Below are positions 8,992-18,104 of a stretch of 64,000 bases of DNA, piece after piece. The stretch is from NCBI RefSeq assembly GCF_000526515.1, contig NZ_JAGF01000001.1, forward strand, positions 124,001 through 188,000, given 5' to 3'. The DNA comes from Cellulomonas sp. KRMCY2 (GTDB lineage: Bacteria > Actinomycetota > Actinomycetes > Actinomycetales > Cellulomonadaceae). Both the position numbers and the translations under genes were made by a program. The number at the start of each line of letters is the position of its first letter. Within the stretch, counting starts at the first letter, position 1. Below the pieces are notes generated by a model that saw only the letters and a program-made list of their open reading frames with translations, was not told where the DNA came from and made no database searches.

Positions 8992-9710
8992 GCCGCCGAC
9001 ACGTCGAGGTAGCGCCCGCCCCGTGGTCCGACCAGACCGTCCGGGTAGACGTCGTAGCGCAGCGGGTGGCCGGACGGGATGTTGAGGTCCTCGATCTCGG
9101 TGGGGCTCAGCCCGTCGATGACCGCACACAGCGCACGCAGCGAGTTGCCGTGCGCGACCACGAGCACCGTCTCGCCGCGCTGCGCGCGCGCACGCATCAG
9201 GTGCCAGCTCGGGGTGACCCGCGCGACGACGTCCCGCAGCGACTCCCCCGACCCAGGGACGAGCAGCCCCGAACGCGGGTCGGTGAAGGCGTTGTCCCAG
9301 GTGGCGACCTGATCGGCGGTGGCCGGTGGGGGCACGCCGTCCACGGTTCGGCGCAGGGCGAAGTAGCGCTCCGGGCCGAGCTGGTCGAGGGCCTGCGCCT
9401 TCGACACGCCCGTGAGGCAGCCGTAGTCCCGCTCCACCAGACGCCAGGTGGCGACCACCGCGACGCCCTCGGCGGCCAGCTCGGCCTGGACCAGGTCCGT
9501 CGTCAGCCTCGCCCTGAGCATCGGCGAGGTCACCACGACGTCGGGCCGGAGGTCGGCCGCGACGATCATCCGTGCGGCGCCGGTCGCCTGCTGCCGCCCG
9601 CGCGACGTCAGGCCGACGTCCAGGAGCCCGGTGAACTCCTGGGCGGCGTTTGCCGTGCTCTCACCGTGCCGGAGCAGGACCAGGACGCCGTGGATCACCC
9701 GTCGATCCAA
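8949..9710 (-). CDS. gpmA: 2,3-bisphosphoglycerate-dependent phosphoglycerate mutase
   Basis: A 253-residue member of the histidine phosphatase superfamily. The catalytic LLRHGES lies at residues 12-18; FTGLLDVGLTSRG, ERDYGCLTG and VAHGNSLRALCAVIDG follow the GpmA pattern, as does the VPPP region. Expected reaction: interconversion of 3- and 2-phosphoglycerate in glycolysis. It departs from the usual GES-x-WN (here GESTANAA), so this may be a second or divergent copy; the genome may hold the main enzyme elsewhere. It is convergent with, and overlaps, the histidine kinase gene. Confidence 0.8.
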   Translation of the reverse strand: MDRRVIHGVLVLLRHGESTANAAQEFTGLLDVGLTSRGRQQATGAARMIVAADLRPDVVVTSPMLRARLTTDLVQAELAAEGVAVVATWRLVERDYGCLTGVSKAQALDQLGPERYFALRRTVDGVPPPATADQVATWDNAFTDPRSGLLVPGSGESLRDVVARVTPSWHLMRARAQRGETVLVVAHGNSLRALCAVIDGLSPTEIEDLNIPSGHPLRYDVYPDGLVGPRGGRYLDVSAAQDAAARIAREGGT

Positions 9711-9767
9711 GCAGCCGCAGCGGCTGCGGCCACAGGACGCTCGTCCGAGGGCGCCGAACCTGCCGGC

Positions 9768-11114
9768 TCAGCCCGCGACGACGATCGAGTAGCCACCGAC
9801 CAGCTCACCCTCCGGTGACGTGAGCGTCAGGCGCAGCAGGTGCTGGGCGCCGTCCGGCCCGCCGAGCGCACGGGCCATCTCGCTGCCGGGCAGCTCCCGT
9901 GCGTCGAGCAGCTGCTCGAGACCCCGGACCCACGCGTACGCCAACGGCTCGTCGGTGACCTCGCCGACGTCGCCCCAGCGCTCCGGACCGAGCGTGTCGA
10001 GCAGGCGACGCGTGCCGCCCGGCTCGGCGAACGGGTGCACAGCAGGGCCCTCCCGGGGTGCGGAGCGCAGGGCGTAGCGGGTCCGACCCACCACCTTCGC
10101 CAACGCGTCGCTGCGGGCCACGACGGTGCGACCCTCGGACTCGAAGGCCGTCAGCAGGTGCACGGACGCACCGATGTCGACACCCCCGCGGATCTCCTCG
10201 AGGGCGGGCGCGACGATCGGCCGCGGCCGGCGCTTCTCACCGATCGGGAGGAAGCCACCGCTCAGGGCCTGCAGGAGCGGCACGGCCGCCGGCCCGCCGT
10301 GCGTGAGCTCGAGGGTGAAGCCCTTCGGCACGAGCCCGGCCAACGTGGTGATCAACGGCGCCGCACTCTGGCCCGGACCGACGATCGTGAGGTTCCGCTG
10401 ACCGACGTGCCGGTGCTCGTTGACGAGCAACGGACCGGCGAAGTGGTCCGCCGGGCAGCTCACCGACGCGATGAGACACTCGTGCCCCGTCTCGCCGGGA
10501 TCGATCCGCCACGGCGCGTCGAGCTCGACGAGCCGGACGCAGCCCGGGTCGCGGCGGTCGGCGAGCTCGGGGATCCAGGCACCGCCGATGTGGTGCTGCT
10601 GGTAGTAGGGGTCGTTCTGGTTGCCGGTACCGAAGAAGCCCGCGGCGACCGCCCACGCCTGCACGTGCACGCCCACCGCGGGGAGCAGGCCCAGGTTCCA
10701 CACCCGGACGAAGACCCGGTAGGTCCGTCCGGCGACCGGGCTCACCACGAGCCTGCCCTGGTCGAAGGGCCCTGTGTAGGCGGCGTCGATGAGCAGCAGG
10801 TCCGGGGACTCCCAGCACACGACCGGGGGCCACACCGGGCGTTGACCGCGGTCGCCCGGGGAGAACGCGCGCACCAGCAGGTAGGGGTAGACGTCCGCAC
10901 GGCGTGGGCGACGCTCGCGGCCGATCTCGCCGGCCATCTCCCGCCACCGGTCGCCGCGCCCGGGGTCGGGGACGTATCCCGGATCGGGATCGGGGTCCGC
11001 CGGTCGGTCCGGGGTGTGGCCGACCGGGTCCCTCGGCTCCTCGCCCCGCTGCTCCTTGTGCTCCTCGTCGCCGAGCTCCGGGTGCTCGGGCGGGCGGCGC
11101 TCGTCGTCGTTCAC
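9768..11114 (-). CDS. unknown protein coupled to the phospholipase C family gene
   Basis: A 448-residue protein I do not recognise. The first 45 residues are strongly charged and Pro/Glu/Asp-rich (probably disordered). The rest is soluble: it includes a beta-sandwich-like region near residues 105-140 (TYRVFVRVWNLGLLPA) with Cys and His residues further on. There is no signal peptide or membrane segment. The GTG start at 11114 overlaps the stop of the upstream phospholipase C family gene as GTGA, so the two products are probably made in a fixed ratio and may act together. Confidence 0.65.
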   Translation of the reverse strand: MNDDERRPPEHPELGDEEHKEQRGEEPRDPVGHTPDRPADPDPDPGYVPDPGRGDRWREMAGEIGRERRPRRADVYPYLLVRAFSPGDRGQRPVWPPVVCWESPDLLLIDAAYTGPFDQGRLVVSPVAGRTYRVFVRVWNLGLLPAVGVHVQAWAVAAGFFGTGNQNDPYYQQHHIGGAWIPELADRRDPGCVRLVELDAPWRIDPGETGHECLIASVSCPADHFAGPLLVNEHRHVGQRNLTIVGPGQSAAPLITTLAGLVPKGFTLELTHGGPAAVPLLQALSGGFLPIGEKRRPRPIVAPALEEIRGGVDIGASVHLLTAFESEGRTVVARSDALAKVVGRTRYALRSAPREGPAVHPFAEPGGTRRLLDTLGPERWGDVGEVTDEPLAYAWVRGLEQLLDARELPGSEMARALGGPDGAQHLLRLTLTSPEGELVGGYSIVVAG

Positions 11115-13642
11115 CGGTCGCCTCCGAACGTGCCGCGCTGCCACTCCTGGCCGAGGTTCAGCTCGTGCTCGTCGGGCGGGTCACCCGGCCGCCGGTCGCA
11201 CGGGTCGGCGCCGACGTGCGCGGGCGGCGGTGCGACGTCGCGGCCGAGGTAGTGCACCCTGAGGTCACGGTGCGGGTCGTACCACTGCGAGTCGAACGGG
11301 ACGCCGCCCGAGACCCGACGGGGGTTGTCGGTCCTCGCGTTGAAGAACTGCGGCGGGGTGCACGGCTGCGGGTAGCTGAAGTCGATCGTGCGGGTCGGGG
11401 ACAGGACGACCTCGTCGATGTCCGGGACGCACTCCCACACCCCGCGGTCGTCCTTGTGGCCCGGGTCGCGGCCGAGGTGATGGCGGTCCCAGTCCCAGCA
11501 GTGCCAGGCGTAGCCGCGATCGGAGTCGAGGTTGAAGTCGGGCACAGCGAACTCGGCGGCGCCTACCTCGCCGGCCATCCGCCCGACGAGGTAGATGCCG
11601 TAGTCGACCGGACCGCCGAGGTGGGCGTCCATCGGCAGGAGCGCCTCGAGTGCATCGAAGGTCTGCTGCGGGGTGGTGCACGCCTCGAGGCCCTTGCGGG
11701 CGGCGGCGGCGCCGGCGACCGAGCCCAGCAGGACAGTGCTGGGCTGCCCCGCCACGTACGGCCCCACGTGCGCAGGCGCGCCCTCCTGGGGCACCCACTG
11801 CCCGGCCTGGTTCTTGAGCGGGTAGCGCCAGGGGGCGACCCACTCGCTCGGCTTGAGCTCGGGCGGGCCGTCGCCCGCGTACCGCAGGTTGTGGGTCAGG
11901 CCGAGCGCGCTGACCAGGTCGACCTCCGAGACGTCGGCGAGGCGGTCCCGCACGATGTTGCGCGGGTAGGCCGGGTCGAGGCCGAAGGCGGCACCGGCGT
12001 CGAGGCGACCCGACGGCTCGGTGATGACAGTGGCCGCCGCTCCGAGCCCCAGCGGGTCGTCGAGCGCCGAGGCGATCGAGAACGTGCCGCCGGCCGTCCC
12101 CAGGACGGTCAGCCCCGGGTCGACCTCCTCGGGCTTCGGCATCAGGAACCCCGACATCACCAGTGCCCGCCGGGCCAGCATGAACAGGTTCCAGGCCGGC
12201 ACGACGAGCGCGTAGTAGATGACCTCGCGAGCAGGGAACGTCGTGATGTCGATGATGAGGCCCGGCAGGATCGTCGCGAGCCAGATCGCCACCTCGGCGA
12301 GGTACACCGCCCACGCGAACAGTGCGAGCAGCAGGTCGAGCAGGCTGAACGAGTCGTCGTCATCGACGTCCGCGCCGCGCGACGGGTCGTCGTCGACGCC
12401 GTACCCGCCGCCACCCGGTGGTGTGGGGAACGAGTGGTCGGTGAAGACCTCAGGAGGTTGTGGCCGGGTCGGGCTCAAGCCGTCCCGGCTCGTCATCTTC
12501 AGGTACGTGTAGACGATGTCCCACATCTGAGCCATCGCGTCGGCGTCGGGGCGCCCGTCGGCCTCGCCGCCGGCGTCGGTCGCCGAGTACTGCGGATCCT
12601 GCGTGAGGATCTTCGGACCGTCCGGGTGGACGGCGGCCATCGCCTCCAGCAGCGCGTCGGTCAGGTGCTCCGGCAGCCCACCGGAGTCGAGGTCGAACAG
12701 GGCCTGTCTCGCGGCGGCCGGCGTCGGGCCGTCGGAGGTGTCGTAGGCCGGGAAGCCGGTGAAGTAGTCGTACGCCGGGCCGTCGTCGCGCCCCGCGTAC
12801 GGCCCGTCGCTGCGGCGGCGGAAGGCGAGCCGGAAGTGCAGGGCGCTCGTGCCGTACTCGCCGTAGCAGGCGCCGGAGTTCAGCGCCGAGTAGTTCTCGG
12901 CGTCGATGTGGTTCTCGACGAGGTGGTGCCGCTGCCAGTGGTCGCGGTAGGGGCCACCGGCCTTGGCGTTGGTGAACGGGTGCCCGGTGACATCGGTCGC
13001 GCAGTGCGACATCCAGCCGACCGCGAAGGCGAGCCGCGCCTCGGCGTCGAGCCGCTCGGCGGTGGTCGAGGCGGCCGCACGCGCGGCGGTGGCCTGCTGG
13101 AACAGGACGAACGGGAACTGGTAGGTGCGTCGGTAGTGGAAGACGTCCGACCAGTAGAAGGCCTCGTTGCCGTAGCCCTGCGGCACCCCGGAGGTCAGGA
13201 CACCGAACCAGTCGCCCATCTGGGCCAGCAGGCCCTTGAACGCCGACATCACGGCGGCGGTCAGCTCGTCGAGGATCTGCGCGAGCTGGTTCGACAGGCC
13301 GCCGGTCAGCTGGGAGGCGAGCTGGGAGGAGTTGGTGCTGATCGGCGAGATCCACTTCTCCCACTTCTCGACGAACTCGCTGTCGATCTCCTCCCAGACG
13401 TCCAGCGCCCACTGCACGACCTGTCGGATCACACAGCCCTTCGTGTTGGAGAAGTCGGGCAGCAGGTAGAAGAGATCGGGCCCGAGCGACCCGATCGCGA
13501 GGTAGTTGCGCCAGGTGCGACAGATCTCACCGAGGTCCCGCGCCTCGGCGACGCTGATCGGGAAGCTCGGCGGCACCGAACCCGAGCGAAGTCGTTCGGC
13601 CGTGTCCTGCGCGGCCTGCATGTGCACGTACCAACCTGGCAT
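11111..13642 (-). CDS. zinc-dependent phospholipase C family membrane protein
   Basis: An 843-residue protein. The N-terminal third matches the zinc-dependent phospholipase C family pattern: WYVH at 4-7, GSLGPDLFYLLPD at 51-63, and a His/Asp-rich core with GWMSHCATDVTGHPF at 209-223 and HWQRHHLVENHID at 235-247. These could form a multi-metal site. There is no signal peptide. An acidic linker near 415-431 leads into hydrophobic segments at about 433-466 and 473-496, then a 340-residue C-terminal domain I cannot place. It is far longer than classical PLC (about 250-400). The ATG is preceded by GAGAGGAAC. The lipid substrate, or whether it is a hydrolase at all, is unproven. Confidence 0.75.
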   Translation of the reverse strand: MPGWYVHMQAAQDTAERLRSGSVPPSFPISVAEARDLGEICRTWRNYLAIGSLGPDLFYLLPDFSNTKGCVIRQVVQWALDVWEEIDSEFVEKWEKWISPISTNSSQLASQLTGGLSNQLAQILDELTAAVMSAFKGLLAQMGDWFGVLTSGVPQGYGNEAFYWSDVFHYRRTYQFPFVLFQQATAARAAASTTAERLDAEARLAFAVGWMSHCATDVTGHPFTNAKAGGPYRDHWQRHHLVENHIDAENYSALNSGACYGEYGTSALHFRLAFRRRSDGPYAGRDDGPAYDYFTGFPAYDTSDGPTPAAARQALFDLDSGGLPEHLTDALLEAMAAVHPDGPKILTQDPQYSATDAGGEADGRPDADAMAQMWDIVYTYLKMTSRDGLSPTRPQPPEVFTDHSFPTPPGGGGYGVDDDPSRGADVDDDDSFSLLDLLLALFAWAVYLAEVAIWLATILPGLIIDITTFPAREVIYYALVVPAWNLFMLARRALVMSGFLMPKPEEVDPGLTVLGTAGGTFSIASALDDPLGLGAAATVITEPSGRLDAGAAFGLDPAYPRNIVRDRLADVSEVDLVSALGLTHNLRYAGDGPPELKPSEWVAPWRYPLKNQAGQWVPQEGAPAHVGPYVAGQPSTVLLGSVAGAAAARKGLEACTTPQQTFDALEALLPMDAHLGGPVDYGIYLVGRMAGEVGAAEFAVPDFNLDSDRGYAWHCWDWDRHHLGRDPGHKDDRGVWECVPDIDEVVLSPTRTIDFSYPQPCTPPQFFNARTDNPRRVSGGVPFDSQWYDPHRDLRVHYLGRDVAPPPAHVGADPCDRRPGDPPDEHELNLGQEWQRGTFGGDR

Positions 13643-13932
13643 CGTCGTTCCTCTCGGTCGCGCGAGGGTGGATCCGACCCGTACGTCCTACGTGGCGGTC
13701 AGCCGGACGTCGTCCTTGACGTCGTCGACCGCGAGCGTCGCGTGCACTCGAGACTCGCACCCTCGGGGCCCGCCCACAACACCCGATGTCGTAGAAAGTC
13801 CTGACGTGGTGGACCTGGCCGAACCGCCACCGGGCGGGCAGGATGACCACCTGGCCGCTGCCCCGACCTCCCTCCGGCGACCCGAGGAGCCGCGCCCATG
13901 AGCTGGACGACCGAACCGACCGAAGGACCCGC
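13643..13932. other. divergent intergenic region
   Basis: About 290 bp between the leftward phospholipase C family gene and the rightward PrmC-related gene. It must hold both promoters; no -10/-35 pair stands out. It contains the 12-codon open frame described separately near its right end. No RNA gene or repeat is seen. Confidence 0.6.
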
Positions 13933-13936
13933 GTGA
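13898..13936 (+). CDS. possible 12-residue leader peptide
   Basis: A short open frame, MSWTTEPTEGPA, with AGGAG placed 9 nt before its ATG. Its TGA overlaps the GTG start of the PrmC-related gene as GTGA. The arrangement would allow translational coupling. It could also be chance in GC-rich sequence; no attenuator hairpin is evident. Confidence 0.35.
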   Translation: MSWTTEPTEGPA

Positions 13937-14739
13937 CGACGGACCTGTCCGACCTCTCGTTGCCACGCGTCGTCGCGCGGCTCCGGGCCGCCGGCTGCGT
14001 CTTCGCCGAGGACGAGGCGGATCTGCTCCTCGCGGCGGCGGGCACGCCGGCCGAGCTCGCGACGATGGTGGTCCGCCGCGTCGCCGGCGAGCCGCTCGAG
14101 CAGGTCCTGGGCTGGGCGGAGTTCTGCGGTCTGCGGGTCGCCGTCGACCCGGGTGTCTTCGTCCCCCGCCGCCGCACCGAGCTGATGGCCCACGAGGCGA
14201 TCGCGCTGCTGCGTGGCGCTGTCGGGCCGGTCCCCGTCGTCGTGGACCTGTGCTGCGGCTCGGGTGCGGTCGGCGCGGCTGTGGCCGCGGCGGTGGGCCG
14301 GATCGAGCTGTACGCCACCGACATCGACCCCGCCGCCGTGCGGTGCGCCCGCCGGAACCTCGCCGCTGCCGGTGCCGTGGTGGTCGAGGGTGACCTCGAC
14401 GACCCGCTGCCTGCGGCACTGCGCGGACGGGTGGACGTGCTGGTCGCGAACGTGCCCTACGTACCCACCGGGGCGATCGCGACGTTGCCGCCCGAGGCGC
14501 GCCTGCACGAGCCGCGCGTGGCGCTCGACGGCGGTCCGGACGGGCTCGACGTCCTGCGGCGGGTCGCGACCCTCGCGCCGGGCTGGCTCGCGCCGGGCGG
14601 CCACCTGCTCGTCGAGACCAGCGAGCGCCAGGCGTCCCTCGCCGTCGAGGCGTTCGCCCGCAGCGGCCTCGTCCCTCGCGTGGTCAGGTCCGACGAGCTG
14701 GGCGCGCTCGTGGTGGTCGGCACGCGCCCGGCGTCCTGA
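13933..14739 (+). CDS. PrmC-related protein-(glutamine-N5) methyltransferase, substrate unknown
   Basis: A 268-residue SAM-dependent methyltransferase. Motif I is VVDLCCGSGAVG near residue 97, motif II ATDIDPAAV near 131, and the catalytic-type motif is NVPY near 174 in place of the NPPY of PrmC/HemK. This NVPY variant with FVPRRRTE matches the PrmC-related family of unknown target, separate from the release-factor enzyme. GTG 13933 is preceded by GAAGGA; an in-frame ATG 30 codons upstream lacks a well-spaced ribosome site. The target protein cannot be told. It is convergent with the aldo/keto reductase gene. Confidence 0.82.
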   Translation: MTTDLSDLSLPRVVARLRAAGCVFAEDEADLLLAAAGTPAELATMVVRRVAGEPLEQVLGWAEFCGLRVAVDPGVFVPRRRTELMAHEAIALLRGAVGPVPVVVDLCCGSGAVGAAVAAAVGRIELYATDIDPAAVRCARRNLAAAGAVVVEGDLDDPLPAALRGRVDVLVANVPYVPTGAIATLPPEARLHEPRVALDGGPDGLDVLRRVATLAPGWLAPGGHLLVETSERQASLAVEAFARSGLVPRVVRSDELGALVVVGTRPAS

Positions 14740-14746
14740 CCGCGCG

Positions 14747-14770
14747 CGCGACTGACCACGCGACTCACCA
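14747..14770. repeat. 12-bp tandem repeat at a convergent junction
   Basis: Two units, CGCGACTGACCA and CGCGACTCACCA (11 of 12 identical). They lie between the convergent methyltransferase and reductase genes and cover the reductase stop codon. Confidence 0.6.
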
Positions 14771-15712
14771 GTCGAGCGGGTGACCGCCCAGCCGCCGCAG
14801 GAACCAGTCCCGGATCGCCGTCGTGCACGCCTGCGGCAGGGGCTCGGCCGCCGCGGCCACCACGTCATCGAGCTGGCGGACCGACCTGATGCCCGGGATC
14901 ACCGTCGAGACCGCGTCGGAGGCGAGCAGGTACCCCAACGCGCCCTGCAGCACCGGGACGCCGTCGGGCAGGAGCGCGCGGAACTCCTCGACGAGGGCTG
15001 CCCGGAGCGCGACGTCCGCCCGGGACCACCGTGCCCGGACGCCGGTGAAGACGGCATCGGGCCCGTAGCGACCGGCGAGCCAGCCCGACTCGAGCGGGAC
15101 CTTGATGATCGTGCCGACACCGCAGTCGTGAGCACGACCCACGGCATCCCACGGCTCCTGGTAGAGCGCCGACATCCGCACCTCGAGAGCGGTGCTGGTG
15201 CTCGTGGCCAGAACGGTCTCCACGTCGCCGGCCCAGTCGACGGACGCGCCGTAGGCCCCGACCAGGCCCTGCTGCCGGAGCCGCTCGAGGACCTTGTAGT
15301 GGTCGTCGCGGGTCCCGTCGAGGACCTCCGGAGGCGGGCTGTGCAGCACGACGACGTCGATGTGGTCGGTGCCCATGCGCTCGGCGCTGGCCCTGACCGA
15401 CGACTCGATGCTCGACGAGCGCCAGTCCGACGAACCGTCGGGCAGGTGTCCGAACTTCGTGCAGATCACGACCCGGTCGCGGTCCACGCCGCGCAGCGCC
15501 CGGCCGATGTTCAGCTCGGTCCGGCCGTCGGCGTAGCCGGGCGCCGTGTCGAGGAAGGTCACCCCCGCGTCGAGCGCGGCGTGCACGATCCGGACGGCCT
15601 CCTGCTCGTCCGGGCCGTCCGGCCAGTGCGCCGAGCGGCCCAGCTGCCACGACCCGAGCCCGATCTCGCTGACGGTGATCCCTGTGTCGCCGAACTGGCG
15701 GGTCCGCACCAT
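14765..15712 (-). CDS. aldo/keto reductase
   Basis: A 315-residue NADP-dependent oxidoreductase with an (alpha/beta)8 barrel. Seen: GLGSWQLG near residue 18, FLDTAPGYADG near 50 (Asp and Tyr of the tetrad), CTKFG near 85 (Lys) and VVLHSPP near 120 (His). The ATG at 15712 (MVRTRQFGDTG) has AGGAGG 5 nt upstream, which decides this start over the longer in-frame extension. The substrate is unknown. It is a single gene, divergent from the PP2C gene. Confidence 0.88.
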   Translation of the reverse strand: MVRTRQFGDTGITVSEIGLGSWQLGRSAHWPDGPDEQEAVRIVHAALDAGVTFLDTAPGYADGRTELNIGRALRGVDRDRVVICTKFGHLPDGSSDWRSSSIESSVRASAERMGTDHIDVVVLHSPPPEVLDGTRDDHYKVLERLRQQGLVGAYGASVDWAGDVETVLATSTSTALEVRMSALYQEPWDAVGRAHDCGVGTIIKVPLESGWLAGRYGPDAVFTGVRARWSRADVALRAALVEEFRALLPDGVPVLQGALGYLLASDAVSTVIPGIRSVRQLDDVVAAAAEPLPQACTTAIRDWFLRRLGGHPLDW

Positions 15713-15877
15713 GACAGCCTCCTCACGTGCCGGCGCGTCCACCGGCTCCGGCGACACGATCATGCACCGCGACCGATTGTCGCGCGTCGACCGCCGTGTT
15801 GACATCGCCGGTGGGGCGGGCGGATGCTCCACACGGTCGCGAGGCGCCACCCGGGACCGCCCGATCGGAGAGCGCCC

Positions 15878-16741
15878 GTGCCCACCACGCTACGAACCGC
15901 CATGCGGTCCGTCACCGGGCCCTACCGATCCGCCAACCAGGACTCGGTGGGCTGCTCGAGCGAGTACGTGTTCGTCGCTGACGGCGTCGGCGGTCACGCC
16001 GGCGGTGACGTCGCCTCCTGGACGGTGACCCACCGGCTGATGTCCCTCCTTGCGCCCGTCGGCAGCGGGGCGCTGGATGTCGAGGGACTGCGCACAGCCA
16101 TCGCCCGGGCCAATGCAGATCTCGCCCTGCGCGTGCAGCGCGAACCGTCGCTCGCGGGAATGGCCACGACATTCACCGGGGTGTTCTGCGCCGACAATGT
16201 GGTGCGGGTCGCGCACATCGGGGACTCCCGCGCCTACCTCGTCCGGGACGGGCAGGGCCGGCAGGTCACGCGGGACGACTCGCTCGTCCAGATGCTCCTC
16301 GACTCGGGGGCCATCAGTGACGCCGAGGCCGACCACCACCTGCACCGCAACGTGATCGTGCGCTCGCTGGCCGGTGCACCGGACGACGCCCACGACGTCA
16401 CCGTCCTGATCGTCCCGGCGCAGGTCGGCGACCGCTGGCTGGTGGCGAGCGACGGCCTGACGGACTACGTCCCGGAGACCGAGATCCTGGCCGCCCTGAT
16501 CACCGCACCCGGCCCCGACGCGGCCGCCGACGCCCTGATCGCCGCGGCGACCGCGGCGGACTCGCGCGACAACATCTCGGTCGCGGTCAGCGATGTCGTC
16601 AGCTGCGAGGAGGGCGGGTCACCCGACGCGCGGCCGTACCGCTACCTCGGCGCCGCCGCGTCGCCGGAGTCCGTCGTCGTCGGCGACCTGTCCCGGCCCG
16701 CGCGGCCGGTCGCACACGCAGTCGATCCCGATCTGGGATGA
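15878..16741 (+). CDS. PP2C-family serine/threonine protein phosphatase
   Basis: A 287-residue phosphatase of the bacterial PP2C (PstP/Stp1) type. Metal-binding motifs: RSANQDSVG near residue 19, VADGVGGHAGGDVAS near 35, IGDSRAYLV near 115, ASDGLTDYV near 190 and RDNISVAV near 230. It should remove phosphate from Ser/Thr of proteins phosphorylated by Hanks-type kinases; no kinase gene lies nearby. GTG 15878 (VPTTLRTAM) follows GGAG 7 nt earlier; an ATG at 15902 is possible. There is no transmembrane segment, unlike PstP, so it is probably cytoplasmic. A small hairpin follows the stop. Confidence 0.88.
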   Translation: MPTTLRTAMRSVTGPYRSANQDSVGCSSEYVFVADGVGGHAGGDVASWTVTHRLMSLLAPVGSGALDVEGLRTAIARANADLALRVQREPSLAGMATTFTGVFCADNVVRVAHIGDSRAYLVRDGQGRQVTRDDSLVQMLLDSGAISDAEADHHLHRNVIVRSLAGAPDDAHDVTVLIVPAQVGDRWLVASDGLTDYVPETEILAALITAPGPDAAADALIAAATAADSRDNISVAVSDVVSCEEGGSPDARPYRYLGAAASPESVVVGDLSRPARPVAHAVDPDLG

Positions 16742-17150
16742 GCCCGGAGCCGGGCGATCGGACGACGGTGACAGCCAATTCCGACCATTGCGGGCCATTG
16801 TGCTCACCAGGCCATTTCCGGGGACGGGGCTACACTGAACAATGACGGCGCCCCGGCTCGATCGGTCTGACCAGGCCGCACAGGGTTCTTCATTGTGGGG
16901 AATCCGTCGACGACCCTCGTTCCCGGCATCCTCCTGCGGCCACCTCGAGGCATGAACCGAGACGGCGTCACGCCCCGCTCGGCCGACGGAGCCGGTGCAC
17001 ATCATGAATACCGACCACAACGACGGCGCAGCGACGCGTCCGGCCCGAACCGGGTCCTCATCCCGTAGGTCCCACAAGGACACCAACGCTGCGTACACCG
17101 GGTCGTACGACGACTCGTCACCGACGGCGCACCTGAACGGAGGACACACC
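16742..17150. other. long upstream region of the DUF3494 gene
   Basis: 409 bp without a convincing gene. TACACT at 16831-16836 is a possible -10 but no -35 is clear; if used, the leader would be about 310 nt. GCCCGG/CCGGGC at 16742-16755 is a short hairpin just after the PP2C stop. An open frame continues upstream from the DUF3494 gene to 16995, but it lacks a signal-peptide-like start and a ribosome site. I recognise no riboswitch or RNA gene. Confidence 0.55.
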
Positions 17151-18104
17151 ATGCAGCACTCCACGACAACCGCCCGCCGAAGGACCGCCGCCCGCGTGGC
17201 CGTGCCGGCCATCGCGGTCCTGACCGCTGTGTCCGTCGCCCTGATCGCCGGTGGCGCCCAGGCCGCGACACCCGTCCCGCTCGCGACCGCTGACGCATTC
17301 GTCGTGCTCGCCGGTTCCACGATCACGAACACCGGACCGACCACGCTCAACGGTGACATCGGCCTGTTCCCGGGCTCGGCGATCACGGACCTGGGCACGA
17401 TCACCCTCAACGGGACCAACCACGCCGGCGACACCGTGACCCAGGGCGCCAAGACGGACCTGGTCGCTGCGTACGACAACGCCGCGGGCCAGACGCCCGT
17501 CGCCGTCCCGGTCGAGCTCGGTGGCCTGGTCCTGCCCGCGGGCGCGTACACCTCCGGCGGCGCGCTCGGCCTGACGGGGACCCTGACCCTCGACGCCGCC
17601 GGCGACCCGAATGCGGTCTTCATCTTCCAGTCCGCCTCCGACCTGATCACCGCGACGGACAGCTCCGTCAGCCTGATCAACGGCGCGCAGGCCTGCAACG
17701 TCTACTGGCAGGTGACGAGCTCCGCGACCCTCGGCGTCCGGTCGGCGTTCAGCGGGACGATCATGGCCCTGACCAGCATCGCCCTCCAGACCGGCGCCAC
17801 GATCGAGGGCCGGGCGCTCGCCCGCAACGGTGCGGTCACCCTGGACAGCAACACGATCACGCGCCCGTCGTGCACCGTGGCCCCGGCTCCGACACCGACG
17901 GCGACACCGACGGCCACCGCGACCGCCGCGCCCCAGGTGACGGCAGTACCCACCGGTGGCATCGCGACCGGCGACGGCAGCAGTGTCACGGGCCCGAGCA
18001 GCGTCAACCCGGGGATCGTCGCCGCGCTGATCGCCGGCCTGGCGCTGATCGCCTGGCTCCCGGCCAGGGCCGTCAAGGCAGGTCGGGCGCGATCCGACCG
18101 GTGA
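17151..18104 (+). CDS. DUF3494 (ice-binding-like) surface protein
   Basis: A 317-residue secreted protein. Signal peptide residues 1-38, ending GGAQA. Residues 40-241 form the DUF3494 domain (FVVLAGSTITNTGPTTLNGDIG, TLNGTNHAGDT, FIFQSASDL), the fold of bacterial ice-binding adhesins. A Thr/Pro linker (244-260), VPTGGIATGDG (266-276), a hydrophobic segment (287-304) and an Arg/Lys tail follow. That layout is of a sortase substrate but without LPXTG. AACGGAGG precedes the ATG. Its stop overlaps the sortase gene as GTGA. Ice binding is not shown; many DUF3494 proteins may be general adhesins. Confidence 0.85.
   Translation: MQHSTTTARRRTAARVAVPAIAVLTAVSVALIAGGAQAATPVPLATADAFVVLAGSTITNTGPTTLNGDIGLFPGSAITDLGTITLNGTNHAGDTVTQGAKTDLVAAYDNAAGQTPVAVPVELGGLVLPAGAYTSGGALGLTGTLTLDAAGDPNAVFIFQSASDLITATDSSVSLINGAQACNVYWQVTSSATLGVRSAFSGTIMALTSIALQTGATIEGRALARNGAVTLDSNTITRPSCTVAPAPTPTATPTATATAAPQVTAVPTGGIATGDGSSVTGPSSVNPGIVAALIAGLALIAWLPARAVKAGRARSDR

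Noticed and set aside
16995-17150. N-terminal extension of the DUF3494 protein by 52 residues
   Set aside because: A clear signal peptide begins at 17151 with GGAGG before it. The extension would hide the signal.
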